Assembly (NCBI RefSeq): GCF_900258435.1
Contig: NZ_LT992558.1
Span: forward strand, 2,638,443-2,702,442
Source: Carnobacterium divergens
Lineage (GTDB): Bacteria > Bacillota > Bacilli > Lactobacillales > Carnobacteriaceae
Length of the DNA: 64,000 bases
Direction of reading: 5' to 3'
Shown here one piece after another: positions 43,520 through 52,702 of the stretch. Made by a program: the position numbers and the translations under genes. Numbering within the stretch: the stretch's first letter is position 1; every line of letters starts with the position of its first letter. The notes beneath the pieces are model-generated. The model was given only the letters and a program-made list of their open reading frames with translations, did not search any database and was not told the origin of the DNA.

Positions 43520-44320
43520 TTAATTGCCTGGTGTTTCTGGTTCTGTATTACCTGGTACATCTGTTAATGTCCAAGTTAAGGTTGTTTTGTATGTGTCTGC
43601 ATCCTTAACAGTAGCTCCTGGTACACTTAGTTCAATGCTTTCTGCCATTGTTGAAACATCTCCTGAGCGATAAACCCATGTACCAAAACCTTCTCCTTTA
43701 GAAGCTGCCATCACATTTTCAGCGACACCCGTTCCATCAGCTTTTAATGAAAATGATTTTTTCACTGTACTTGGTGCTTTAGAGCTTGATGCTGAGGCTA
43801 CTTCACCATTATTGAATGTAATTTCAGCTCCAACTAATTCTCTGCTTTCTTTTACAGATTTAAATTGACCATTTTGTTTTACGCTTAATGCCCAGCCTTT
43901 TTCACCACCACGTTTATCCGTAACTTGTGCATAATTAGGTACTGGATTTTTTGTATCAATTTCTCCATCCGCACCTCTTAAAAATTGTGGTTTTGCAAAA
44001 TAGGATTGATTTTTATTTGAAATCAATTGTTCGCCAAAATCTAAACTTGACGCATAATCTAAACTCAATGGTCCATTTGTACCTGGCTCAACTGGTTTTT
44101 CTGGATCTGTTGGGTCTACTGGTTTTACTGGATCGGTTGGATCTGGATCAGTTGGGTCTGTTGGATCAGTTGGTGATTCGTCTTCAATAAATTTTACTTG
44201 TGCATTTGTGTCGCGATTTGCTGGAATAGGGCCTGGTGCTGCTGAAACATGACCCACTCCACTTAATAATAATGTACTGAATAAAACAGTTCCTACGGTT
44301 GCTAATTTTAATGATTTCAT
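43520..44320 (-). CDS. WxL-domain surface protein (266 aa), locus 2
   Basis: A signal peptide ending VSAA (about residue 28), a repeated DPTDP-type linker (about 50-80), then the WxL domain from GPLSLDYASSLDFG. The first motif is GWALSVKQ and the second LTWTLTDVPGN. The expected location is the outer wall, in complex with the DUF916 protein. Confidence 0.94.
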   Translation of the reverse strand: MKSLKLATVGTVLFSTLLLSGVGHVSAAPGPIPANRDTNAQVKFIEDESPTDPTDPTDPDPTDPVKPVDPTDPEKPVEPGTNGPLSLDYASSLDFGEQLISNKNQSYFAKPQFLRGADGEIDTKNPVPNYAQVTDKRGGEKGWALSVKQNGQFKSVKESRELVGAEITFNNGEVASASSSKAPSTVKKSFSLKADGTGVAENVMAASKGEGFGTWVYRSGDVSTMAESIELSVPGATVKDADTYKTTLTWTLTDVPGNTEPETPGN

Positions 44321-44365
44321 TTTTTCATTTCTCCTCTGTTTTTGACTAATTATTAGTTTTTTGTA

Positions 44366-45187
44366 TTAAACTTCAGGTGTTTCAGTATTTCCTGGAACAT
44401 CTGTTAATGTCCAAGTTAATTTTGTATCGTATTTTACTGCATCTTTAGCGGTTGTTCCTGGAACAGATAAAGTAATCGCTTTATTTTTCTTAACAGATTG
44501 TCCATCAATTTCCATTTCTTCTACTTTCCCAAAACGATCTACCCAAGTTCCGGCACCTGCTCCTTTATCTGCAGTCATTACTTTTGTTACTGTATTTGGT
44601 GTTAAAGCCATATCAACTGTTTTTGGGGCAATTACATTCTCGACTGTTGAAGCAGCTTCACCTTGTGTAAAGGAAATTTGTGATCCAGTTAATTCTTTGT
44701 TTAAAGTTTTTTCATTTTTAAATTGTCCTTCTTGTTTAACTGTTAATGTCCAACCACCATTGTTCCCGCGTTTATCTGTAATTTGTACGTAATTTGGTCT
44801 TGCAGTTGATTCATCAAAATCTGAAAGATCTTCATTCCATAAATATTGTGGATTTGCATAGTACATTTCATCTTTATTTGTAATTTTATTTTTCCCAAAA
44901 TCTAAACTTGACGCAAAATCAATACTTAAAGGTCCATCTGTACCAGGATTTGGTTTGTGATCTGGTGTTGTTGGGTCCCATGGGTTTACAGGTTTATTGG
45001 GATCTGGGTTTTCTGGATCAACTGGGTCTGTTGGGCTATCATCAGGTACAAATTCTACTATACCACCACTTTGATACGTTCTTACATAGTCTTCTCCACT
45101 TTCGTCTGCTGCTAATGCTTGCACTCCTGTTCCTGCTAAAGTAGCAAGAATCATTGCTGTTGTTGTACCATATTTAACTAATTTCAT
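44366..45187 (-). CDS. WxL-domain surface protein (273 aa) with its own start, locus 2
   Basis: The ATG at 45187 has AGGAGG 9 nt upstream and opens a signal peptide (ATLAGTGVQALA), a Pro/Asp linker and a WxL domain from GPLSIDFASSLDFG with GWTLTVKQ and LTWTLTDVPGN. It is close to the WxL protein at 5124-5873. The same frame is open further upstream into the LPXTG gene (see 44366-45529), so the WxL part could be made alone or as a fusion. I favour the independent start because of the ribosome site and the signal peptide. Confidence 0.9.
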   Translation of the reverse strand: MKLVKYGTTTAMILATLAGTGVQALAADESGEDYVRTYQSGGIVEFVPDDSPTDPVDPENPDPNKPVNPWDPTTPDHKPNPGTDGPLSIDFASSLDFGKNKITNKDEMYYANPQYLWNEDLSDFDESTARPNYVQITDKRGNNGGWTLTVKQEGQFKNEKTLNKELTGSQISFTQGEAASTVENVIAPKTVDMALTPNTVTKVMTADKGAGAGTWVDRFGKVEEMEIDGQSVKKNKAITLSVPGTTAKDAVKYDTKLTWTLTDVPGNTETPEV

Positions 45188-45529
45188 AATGAAATTCCTC
45201 CTGAGATTTTTTTTATTTATACTAATTAATAGCACAGCCGTTGATAATAAACTGCCACCTATTAATAATAAATAACTATCATTAGTCTCGCCTGTTTGCG
45301 GCAATTTTGTTAATTGCCCTTCTTCATTTCTTATCTCTCCATTTTGATTACTCGATGGAGGAACAAGTTGATTTGGATTATCAAAATCCGAATCTGGATA
45401 TTCATATTCCCCATAAAATCCCACTCCACTATTAGAGTCGTAAGACTTTTTTTCAGTTGCATTAACACTTGTATAAGTAAAAAGTGCTCCGATTACTAAA
45501 ACCACTATAATGAGAATTTTTTTACTCAT
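44366..45529 (-). CDS. LPXTG protein reading in frame into the WxL gene, locus 2
   Basis: The ATG at 45529 (GGGGGGA ribosome site) starts a small LPXTG protein: signal peptide, FYGEYE motif as in locus 1, LPQTG near residue 76, a hydrophobic helix and a basic tail (NKKNLRRNF). No stop follows. The frame continues directly into the WxL protein that starts at 45187, giving a 387-residue open frame. In locus 1 the equivalent pair overlaps by 14 bp in different frames. Here either one polyprotein with an internal sortase signal and an internal signal peptide is made, or ribosomes reinitiate. A missed stop by sequencing error is possible. Confidence 0.8.
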   Translation of the reverse strand: MSKKILIIVVLVIGALFTYTSVNATEKKSYDSNSGVGFYGEYEYPDSDFDNPNQLVPPSSNQNGEIRNEEGQLTKLPQTGETNDSYLLLIGGSLLSTAVLLISINKKNLRRNFIMKLVKYGTTTAMILATLAGTGVQALAADESGEDYVRTYQSGGIVEFVPDDSPTDPVDPENPDPNKPVNPWDPTTPDHKPNPGTDGPLSIDFASSLDFGKNKITNKDEMYYANPQYLWNEDLSDFDESTARPNYVQITDKRGNNGGWTLTVKQEGQFKNEKTLNKELTGSQISFTQGEAASTVENVIAPKTVDMALTPNTVTKVMTADKGAGAGTWVDRFGKVEEMEIDGQSVKKNKAITLSVPGTTAKDAVKYDTKLTWTLTDVPGNTETPEV

Positions 45530-45540
45530 TTTAGTCCCCC

Positions 45541-48500
45541 CTATCCATTTCCTGGAACATCTTGCAATGTCCATTGTATTGAAGTAGAATATTTCTCTGC
45601 ATAAGGTTTTCCAGCTTTCACATCTAATACAGGACCTTCTTCTACTCCTTTCCAATTACTTGAAATATCAATTGGCTGACTGTCAGTTGTCTTTTTATCC
45701 ATTATCGGAATTGCATCACCAACACTGAAAGTATAATCTTGTCCGTTACTGTAATAATGCAATGCATCTTTTAATTCGTGATTAGAATCACTAGATAAAC
45801 TTTCTAATAAAGTTGCGCGCATTGACCACTCACTTCCACTACCTCGACTATCTTGTACAATAAGCGCATCTTCTTTAACTTGTGTTGAATATTTTTGATC
45901 TTTTGTTAAAATCTTTAAATCGTCCCCGTAATCTAATAATTGGGGCGCTGAAACAAAGATTAATTTCCCAGCATCTTCAATAATCATTGTCGATACTTCA
46001 TTAGAAAGTGCTTTGTAAAAAATAGCATTTGTGTTGTATACCCCTTCGACGGTTGTTTGTCCTTTTACAAGTACACCTGGTGTGACATCCGTTTTAACAG
46101 TTGCATCGAATTCAAATAGAATATCCTCAGCGCTCACTACTTCTTGGTTAAGATTTGCCTCAACAACTTTATCAGTAGCATTAAAATGCCCTTCACCAAT
46201 TACAGAACCATCTTTTGTTTTTAAGGTAATATTGGTTGGATTTTCTAAATTAGGATCTAGTGGTTGTTTGAAGATTAAGGTTTTATATTTGATAGGGCCC
46301 GTCATTTTTTTATATTTATTCTCTACTTCTTGATCTCCTTGCGTAAACATACCTGGTACACCTTGAAATCCCATACTAATAGAAGGATTCCATGTATATG
46401 AACTTTCATAATCATAACCTGGTATTATAGGTATTTTAAGAGATTCAGTATCAATATAGGTTCCCACTTGACCTCTTATAACCTTGGACTCTTGAATTTC
46501 ATTTTTGTTCTCATCAATATAACGAATCGTTACAGTAGACATTTCCGATTTAGGATTGGCTACGACTATTTTATCAGCTACATTTTTGATTTCAGCATTT
46601 TCACCCTTTAGTGTTGTGATATAATGCAATGACTCACCTGTTTTTGCATTTTCGGCAACTTCTCCTGTTTTAGTTAAAACCTGCTCAATAATCTCCTTTG
46701 GTTTAACAATTTTCGTTTCTACTTCATTAGAATCTATCGGTGCAATTGGAATTTCTCCTTGATAAGAACCTTGGAAATTTGTTTTTTCTTTTACAAAACT
46801 GTCTATTTTCGCATTTTGTTTAACAGTCGCATTGTATTCAAAATAAATATTTTCTTTACTGCTGGTAATTTTAAGTGAATTCGTTAAAATCCGATTCTTC
46901 TCCTCGTTATAACCCCCACTTCCTAAAATCACTCCAGATTCATTTTTAATTATCACATTACTAATGTTTTCTAAATTTGGATCTATTTTTGCAATAAAGG
47001 CCATAAAATTATAATCCTTTTCTTTTCCTTCATTACTAACCGTTGTCCGATAATTTAATTTTTCTCCTGGAAGTGCAGTCTCCGCTCTTGTTCCATCTTC
47101 ATGAAATACTTCTTCTTGGACTTTTGGAGAAATTGGTGGGTCAACTGGAGATGGTGGTTCTTCTCCTGCATCCTCATCAATCGATAAATCTAAACTACCT
47201 GACCCAACTTCTTTTGGACCTAATTCTTTAGAGTTCCATCTTAATGCAAAAACAGGATGTTTCAGCGGATATTGGTACCCCACAGGTTCTATTTGATCCC
47301 AGGGCTGATAGGGATTTTCATAACCTTCTCCTTGAAGTTTATTTAGCCATTCTTGTTTATTAATACCATTCCAATAGGCTATTTTAGAATTTGCTTGACC
47401 TCCTGGATCTATTTCCACTAAATTCCCTACTTTAATTGCTGTAGGTCCACTTTCATCAGGATACATATTGTTCATATAAAAATAAATACGCGCTGCTAAC
47501 TTATCTGCTGGTACCGGAGTCGATTGATTAAAATACAACCCGTTCTCAGCAAATGAGTGCAATTTTGAGTTCTTATGTGCACCACCAATGTCCACGTGCA
47601 TTCCATAAGTGAGTGCATAGTGTTTTGTATTATAACTATTATTTATATAAGAAACTCTATATTTAATTCGGCCACTAGTAGTGTTAACAACTTCACCATG
47701 TATTCTTACAGGCTGATAATCCATAATTTGAGTTGTATATTTGTCTGAAGTCGGTGAACGTCCCATAAATCCATATGCAACGATTTCATTGTCTTTAATA
47801 TATTCAGATACCATAATAGTGTTGCTAACCCCATAGTTTTTTACACTTCCGCTATCTATCACAGGGCCATTTTCATTATTCATTTCACCAATATCAAAAT
47901 TAGCATCTGAATATTTTTGACTTGAAGTCTGATCGTAATCATATGAAAAAACTTTTTGTTTTTCTTCATTTCCTGTTCTTTTTTTCACCCCAATCATCAT
48001 TGGGGATAGAAGTGGTATTTTATTATCCCCATTATTAATTGGTGCATTCATATTTCCAGTTGTTGCGAAACTGTCAGTCCTATAGTTGTAGGTCGCAGTT
48101 AATCCTACATGTCCTAAAAACATATAGTAGTTTCGTTTTTGAGTATCAAATACTCCACCGTTGAGTTTCACTGGAGTATTTACAGAAACTTTTTTAAAAG
48201 TTGATAAATCAAGCCCATCATCGTTTAAAAGATTCCAATCGAAATATGGGGTATTCGCTCTGGAATTACTTTCTGTTGGAATTTTATTTTCTTCCTGCGT
48301 TGTATTTGCCATTTCTTTTTCTTCAGTAACTTCTTTTTCAGAATCATTTAGAGTAGAAGTGTCCGTTTGTTCAGATAGGTCATCTTTTTTAGATTCAGGT
48401 ATTATAGGTTGTAAGTCAGCTTCATCTTCTTCCTCTATTTTTTCTTCTGAAGATACCTCAGCAATTTTTTCTTTAATGTCAATGGGGACAATCTTTTCTG

Positions 48501-48912
48501 AACCATTTGCATCTGAAATTTTAACTTCATACTGACCAGCTAACGTCAATTCGTTTTTCATTTTTATTGTCATTGGATAGGTAGCTTCTTTCGGTAAGGT
48601 AACTTTCCAACGTCCATCCAAAAATTCTATATTGTTAATCAGTCCATTATTGAATTCAATCAGATCCGTTGAATTCATTAAAAAGGCTTCTGGTAACTCT
48701 ATATAAAAATAATTTTCGAATAACTCTTTATTTATAGTTATATCCATTTCATACTCGTCCCCAGCATGAATCTCTGTCTGAATAGGACTAACAATAACAT
48801 TTAACTCATCCGCTTTTATTTGTTCTTGCTTATCTTGATTTTTCCATATCCAACAACCAATTAACACTAAGGCAACCGTTAATAAAAATAAATGCTTCTT
48901 TACTTTCTTCAT
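45541..48912 (-). CDS. Large WxL surface protein with MucBP module, locus 2
   Basis: 1123 aa from the ATG at 48912 with AAGGGGG upstream. An N-terminal membrane-targeting segment and a small beta domain (about 30-150) precede an acidic E/D/S/T-rich stretch (about 155-230). A large unassigned domain follows (about 245-560), possibly carbohydrate- or ligand-binding. Two related repeats come next (about 597-730 and 740-977; both contain DPNLEN and an FEYNATVK/FEFDATVK element), the second split by a MucBP module (about 785-850, VTIRYIDENKNEIQESK). A WxL domain ends the protein (EWSMRATL near 1028, QWTLQDVPGN at the end). The first Trp motif reads WSM. Probably the surface-exposed adhesin of locus 2. 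Confidence 0.9.
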   Translation of the reverse strand: MKKVKKHLFLLTVALVLIGCWIWKNQDKQEQIKADELNVIVSPIQTEIHAGDEYEMDITINKELFENYFYIELPEAFLMNSTDLIEFNNGLINNIEFLDGRWKVTLPKEATYPMTIKMKNELTLAGQYEVKISDANGSEKIVPIDIKEKIAEVSSEEKIEEEDEADLQPIIPESKKDDLSEQTDTSTLNDSEKEVTEEKEMANTTQEENKIPTESNSRANTPYFDWNLLNDDGLDLSTFKKVSVNTPVKLNGGVFDTQKRNYYMFLGHVGLTATYNYRTDSFATTGNMNAPINNGDNKIPLLSPMMIGVKKRTGNEEKQKVFSYDYDQTSSQKYSDANFDIGEMNNENGPVIDSGSVKNYGVSNTIMVSEYIKDNEIVAYGFMGRSPTSDKYTTQIMDYQPVRIHGEVVNTTSGRIKYRVSYINNSYNTKHYALTYGMHVDIGGAHKNSKLHSFAENGLYFNQSTPVPADKLAARIYFYMNNMYPDESGPTAIKVGNLVEIDPGGQANSKIAYWNGINKQEWLNKLQGEGYENPYQPWDQIEPVGYQYPLKHPVFALRWNSKELGPKEVGSGSLDLSIDEDAGEEPPSPVDPPISPKVQEEVFHEDGTRAETALPGEKLNYRTTVSNEGKEKDYNFMAFIAKIDPNLENISNVIIKNESGVILGSGGYNEEKNRILTNSLKITSSKENIYFEYNATVKQNAKIDSFVKEKTNFQGSYQGEIPIAPIDSNEVETKIVKPKEIIEQVLTKTGEVAENAKTGESLHYITTLKGENAEIKNVADKIVVANPKSEMSTVTIRYIDENKNEIQESKVIRGQVGTYIDTESLKIPIIPGYDYESSYTWNPSISMGFQGVPGMFTQGDQEVENKYKKMTGPIKYKTLIFKQPLDPNLENPTNITLKTKDGSVIGEGHFNATDKVVEANLNQEVVSAEDILFEFDATVKTDVTPGVLVKGQTTVEGVYNTNAIFYKALSNEVSTMIIEDAGKLIFVSAPQLLDYGDDLKILTKDQKYSTQVKEDALIVQDSRGSGSEWSMRATLLESLSSDSNHELKDALHYYSNGQDYTFSVGDAIPIMDKKTTDSQPIDISSNWKGVEEGPVLDVKAGKPYAEKYSTSIQWTLQDVPGNG

Positions 48913-49027
48913 GAGTAATTCCCCCTTTACTTGTCTACTAAACAATTATTTATGGAGCACTACAAAAAAAGAATTATCAAAATTACTAAATATTGATTTG
49001 ATAAGAATCTTAAGCGATAAAAATCAA

Positions 49028-49075
49028 CAAAAAAGAGTGTCGTGGAAACAATTGTTTCCACGACACTCTTTTTTG
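49028..49075. repeat. Perfect 48-bp palindrome between divergent WxL operon and regulator
   Basis: 49028-49051 is the exact reverse complement of 49052-49075, including A6/T6 ends. As RNA it forms a 24-bp hairpin with a U-run, so it can end transcription in both directions. It lies about 115 bp before the WxL start codon. Confidence 0.85.
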
Positions 49076-49151
49076 TTCTTCTTGACAGCAATTACTATAG
49101 CACTTACTTTTTTAAATGTCATTTTAATAAATTTAAAAAAAATTAAAATCT

Positions 49152-49176
49152 ATTAAAACGTTATTAAAACAACGTT
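49152..49176. promoter_or_regulatory. Tandem repeats in the regulator/WxL intergenic region
   Basis: ATTAAAACGTT followed directly by ATTAAAACAACGTT (49152-49162 and 49163-49176). It may be a binding site for the Mga-like regulator. In the rest of 48913-49325 no sigma-A promoter is convincing. Confidence 0.4.
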
Positions 49177-49325
49177 TCTTTTATTCCCTCTACTTAGAAA
49201 AATGAGAAAAAGCGTTATTTTATAATTAAAGTAATCGAAAAAAAAATGAAATTGTATCTAGACTTTAGTGAATAATTCATTTAAAGTATCACTTAACAGA
49301 TTATTACGTTATAAGGAGAACAGAA

Positions 49326-50765
49326 ATGGCTTTTTTACTAAAAAAAGAAAATCAACAAAAAATTGATATCCTGAATTATCTTGAGCTTTCACCTTCACAA
49401 ACTGCCAGTATTAAACAAATAAGTGAAGATCTGTTACTTTCGACCTTTATTATAAAAAAGGCACTTACTCAAGTATCAGAAGATCTCTCAACTCATCATA
49501 TTTTCGGTCTAAAATTAATTGAATCGCAAAAGAAGATTACCTTTACTTCAGATGGATCAGACTCTATCTTGACTTTAAAATGGATTTATCTTAAACAGTC
49601 AACTTTATTTCTTCTCTTAGATGGTTTTTTTAAAGAGGAATACTCCACGTTGGAAAGCTTCTCAAAAAAATACTTTTTAAGCCTTCCCACTGCTTATTTA
49701 CTAAAAGTAGAGTTAGAAAAACACCTGCAACATTTTAACCTTTCAATTAGTTCTGAACTAACTTTAGAGGGTCAAGAAAAAACTCTTCGCTTTTTTATGT
49801 TCAATGTTTATTTTCATTATTTTAATAGTTTAGAACTGCCTTTTTCAAAAGATCTAATCAATTTAGTTGAAAATTTTATTAATAACCTTTCATTTGCAAC
49901 TGGATTTTCTTACTCTGCTACACAGCGATTAAAACTACACTATTTTTTATTGGTTACCTTTCAACGTCTCTACCATGGACAAACATTAACTAAGAACGAA
50001 TCTCTTGTCTCATTTAATTCCATTCAGCTAAAACTAAAGAAAACTATTTTTTCTTTTTTTGATCAGACAACCTCTCTTACTACAAAAGAAAATGAGTTAG
50101 AGACAAGCTTTTTAATCTCCTTCTTATATTCAGAGAATCTCATTCCCAATTTGTCGTCAACTGCTGCATTGTCTTTTATCCATTCTGCTAGTGAAGCTAC
50201 GGTCCAGCTAACTTCACTCTTTTTAAATGCCTTAAAAAAAATGTTTGATATTTCGATAGAGATGCCTAATTACACTTACTTACAAAAAGAATTAAATCGA
50301 ATTCATTATAAATATCTTAACTTTAATGAACCATTAGCTACTCCGCCTTTTCAATTTAATACCAGTTTTTTAAAAGAAAACTATCCTGATTTTTTCATTT
50401 TTATTGATGATTTTACTCAAAAAAATCTTATCCTACTTCACGAAACTGATACACTTTACTATGATTATTTATTTACGCTTATCAAATATATCCCTTTATC
50501 TTTACTTACTCATCCAATCTATGTATGTGTTGATTTTTCGCGCGGAAGATCCTACAATCATTTCATTGCAACTAACATAAAATCATTTAAATTTCTAAAT
50601 ATCGTAATTGAAAAAAGAATTTCAGATAACACAAATCTTTATCTTTCTGATTTTAAACCAACTGGACTAACCCTTGATTTTATTCTTTGGAAAAATCCTC
50701 CTCTGCCTTCTGACTGGGAGCACTTCGGAAATAAAATTATCGAATTAAAAAACAACGAAAGGTGA
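49326..50765 (+). CDS. Mga/AtxA-like transcriptional regulator, WxL locus 2
   Basis: 479 aa with AAGGAGA before the start. Two N-terminal helix-turn-helix segments, a helical PRD-like middle, and a C-terminal domain with VCVDFSRGRSYNHF and NPPLPSDWEHFG. It is paralogous along its length to the regulator at 1587-3047. It is divergent from WxL locus 2 and probably controls it. The small secreted-protein gene follows after 10 bp. Confidence 0.86.
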   Translation: MAFLLKKENQQKIDILNYLELSPSQTASIKQISEDLLLSTFIIKKALTQVSEDLSTHHIFGLKLIESQKKITFTSDGSDSILTLKWIYLKQSTLFLLLDGFFKEEYSTLESFSKKYFLSLPTAYLLKVELEKHLQHFNLSISSELTLEGQEKTLRFFMFNVYFHYFNSLELPFSKDLINLVENFINNLSFATGFSYSATQRLKLHYFLLVTFQRLYHGQTLTKNESLVSFNSIQLKLKKTIFSFFDQTTSLTTKENELETSFLISFLYSENLIPNLSSTAALSFIHSASEATVQLTSLFLNALKKMFDISIEMPNYTYLQKELNRIHYKYLNFNEPLATPPFQFNTSFLKENYPDFFIFIDDFTQKNLILLHETDTLYYDYLFTLIKYIPLSLLTHPIYVCVDFSRGRSYNHFIATNIKSFKFLNIVIEKRISDNTNLYLSDFKPTGLTLDFILWKNPPLPSDWEHFGNKIIELKNNER

Positions 50766-50775
50766 TTAAACATCT

Positions 50776-51270
50776 ATGCAAATTCCTTTAAAATTCATTC
50801 AAATCCCAAAAACTTTCTTTGTATTCGGAACACTTTTTTCAAGCCTCCTTTTCCATCCACAAGCAGAGGCTACTAAACCTCCAAATCACGCTATTTTAAT
50901 TGCTGAAGTTTCACCTGTAAACCCGCTAAATCCTACTATAACAGTTGATCCTATGCCTGCTCCACCTGATTACAATTCTCATTCTAAAACAAAAAATAAA
51001 GAGATACAAAAACAAAAATCCGTACAAAAAAAAGAATCATCTGATTTAATTACTACAGAAAAAAAAGCAAAACCCAAAAAAAAAGCCTCTAAATTAACAG
51101 CTATAAAAAATTTAGATTCCTATTCATTTAATAACAAAAAAACAGATTCTCCTATTGCCTTAAATGACCCAAACGAAGGAGATCCTCCACCCAATTCTTT
51201 ACCATTAACCTTAACTGGTGAACTACTTTCCGGTTTATCTGGTCTGTTGTTGTATGGTACTATCAACTAA
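50776..51270 (+). CDS. Small secreted Pro-rich protein of WxL locus 2
   Basis: 164 aa. A signal peptide with a probable cleavage after AEA near residue 32, then VNPLNPTITVDPMPAP, a long Lys-rich middle, and a C-terminus ending in LTGELLSGLSGLLLYG. It shares the NPT-x-TV and the final G-x-LLYG motif with the product at 1100-1600. It lies 10 bp after the regulator gene, so it is made from the same mRNA. Function unknown. Confidence 0.8.
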   Translation: MQIPLKFIQIPKTFFVFGTLFSSLLFHPQAEATKPPNHAILIAEVSPVNPLNPTITVDPMPAPPDYNSHSKTKNKEIQKQKSVQKKESSDLITTEKKAKPKKKASKLTAIKNLDSYSFNNKKTDSPIALNDPNEGDPPPNSLPLTLTGELLSGLSGLLLYGTIN

Positions 51271-51333
51271 AAAAGCCTATTAAACTAGCTACCGAATAAT
51301 CGGTTATCCTTAGTTTAATAGGCTTTCTTTTAT
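51271..51333. terminator. Bidirectional terminator
   Basis: Stem AAAGCCTATTAAACTA with TAGTTTAATAGGCTTT, plus an inner stem, between convergent genes. Confidence 0.9.
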
Positions 51334-51336
51334 TTA

Positions 51337-52572
51337 TCATCCAATTTTTAAATAATTTTCACGCTTCAATCCACTCACACTCAACATAATCAAAAAGCTG
51401 ATTAAGTATAAAATCGATAGGAAACCCATCACGACTAGTAAATTGTATTGATCTAATAAGAACCCAATCACTACTGATGAAAACCCACCAACAGCACGCC
51501 CTGTATTAATAATAACGTTATTTGCCGTAGAACGAATGGAGGTTGGATATAAGCGGCTCACAATAGCGCCATAACCTGCAAACATTCCATTAGCGAAAAA
51601 TCCGACAATGGCTCCGCCAATCAGCATAGTCCATTGATTTGAAGCATAAACGAAAATGAACACCGAAGCTGCTGAAGCTAATAAGAACACACTATATGCC
51701 AAGCGAGCACCTAATGTATCTAATATTTTCCCAAACAATAACATACCTAAGCTCATACCTACTATGGTGGAAATCATCCATAAAGACGATCCCGAAACGG
51801 ACAACCCTAAATTCTTTTGAACGATGGAAGGCAACCAATTCATTAAACCAAAGTATCCAGCGATTTGGATAATCGCCATCATCATGAGAGAAATCGTTTG
51901 ACGCGCCAACTTAGGCGTTTTAAAAAGTTCTGTTAACGAAACATTGGGTTTATTTTCGGTGTCTGCTTGACTTTTTTTCCACTCTTCACTTTCATCTAAA
52001 TGATTACGGATAAAAAAGGTCATGACTACCGGTAAAAGTCCGAATAAAAATAATGCGTGCCAACCAAATAGCGGAATAATGATCGCCGCAATAATGGCAG
52101 CTAGTATCGCACCCATTTGTCCTGCAACTGCAACTATCGAAGTCATTTTCCCTAATTTTTCTTTCGGAAATGCTTCAGCGACAATTGCCATTCCAATTCC
52201 ATATTCTCCACCAGCACCAATTCCTGCTAAAAAACGGAAGAGGTAAACCAAGTAAATATTGCTTGCAAAATACATCGCTCCTGTTGCCAGTGCGAAAATT
52301 AAAATCGTATAGGTAAAAATTTTAATTCGTCCATATTTATCTGCTAAGACGCCAAAAATAACGCCACCTAAAAGCATTCCCACATTTGTAATGGAAGAAA
52401 TCAAGCCTGCTGCTGCGCCGTTAACATTTAAATCTGCAATGATTGATGTTAATGCGAAAGATAAGAACATGATGTCCATACTTTCTAACCCTAATCCTGC
52501 TGCTGACGAAGCCAATACCCTTTTTTGGTAGCCTGACATTGCTGTTTTGCCTTGTGCCGTTTTACTTATCAT
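51337..52572 (-). CDS. MFS transporter
   Basis: 411 aa from the ATG at 52572 (AGGAGG 10 nt upstream; a GTG at 52578 is nearer). Twelve membrane helices. The MFS signature GVLADKYGRIKIF lies between helices 2 and 3, with GIGAGGEYGIGMAIVAEAFPK in helix 4-5, typical of organic acid / aromatic acid / sialate-type symporters. Substrate unknown. Confidence 0.93.
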   Translation of the reverse strand: MISKTAQGKTAMSGYQKRVLASSAAGLGLESMDIMFLSFALTSIIADLNVNGAAAGLISSITNVGMLLGGVIFGVLADKYGRIKIFTYTILIFALATGAMYFASNIYLVYLFRFLAGIGAGGEYGIGMAIVAEAFPKEKLGKMTSIVAVAGQMGAILAAIIAAIIIPLFGWHALFLFGLLPVVMTFFIRNHLDESEEWKKSQADTENKPNVSLTELFKTPKLARQTISLMMMAIIQIAGYFGLMNWLPSIVQKNLGLSVSGSSLWMISTIVGMSLGMLLFGKILDTLGARLAYSVFLLASAASVFIFVYASNQWTMLIGGAIVGFFANGMFAGYGAIVSRLYPTSIRSTANNVIINTGRAVGGFSSVVIGFLLDQYNLLVVMGFLSILYLISFLIMLSVSGLKRENYLKIG

Positions 52573-52702
52573 ATTCACTTTTCCTCCTAAAACGAATGAT
52601 CTCTGCCATTCATTATTTTACGTTAGACTTATTATACGGATAACTGAGGAAAAGTACAATAGCTTTTTTGCATTTCGTCACAATTTTTTTCCACTTTCAT
52701 TT

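Noticed and set aside
45530..45655. 42-codon upstream extension of the LPXTG/WxL frame
   Set aside because: It overlaps the end of the large WxL gene in another frame; the ATG at 45529 has a strong ribosome site and signal peptide.
49028..49075. Palindrome as an insertion-sequence end or attachment site
   Set aside because: No transposase, integrase, target duplication or partner repeat is visible.
48911..49156. 81-codon plus-strand open frame across the 48-bp palindrome
   Set aside because: It is read through a terminator-like hairpin, has no ribosome site and lies in a control region.
49205..49225. Possible cre site (AAAGCG core) before the locus-2 regulator
   Set aside because: The right half lacks the CA end needed for a cre match.
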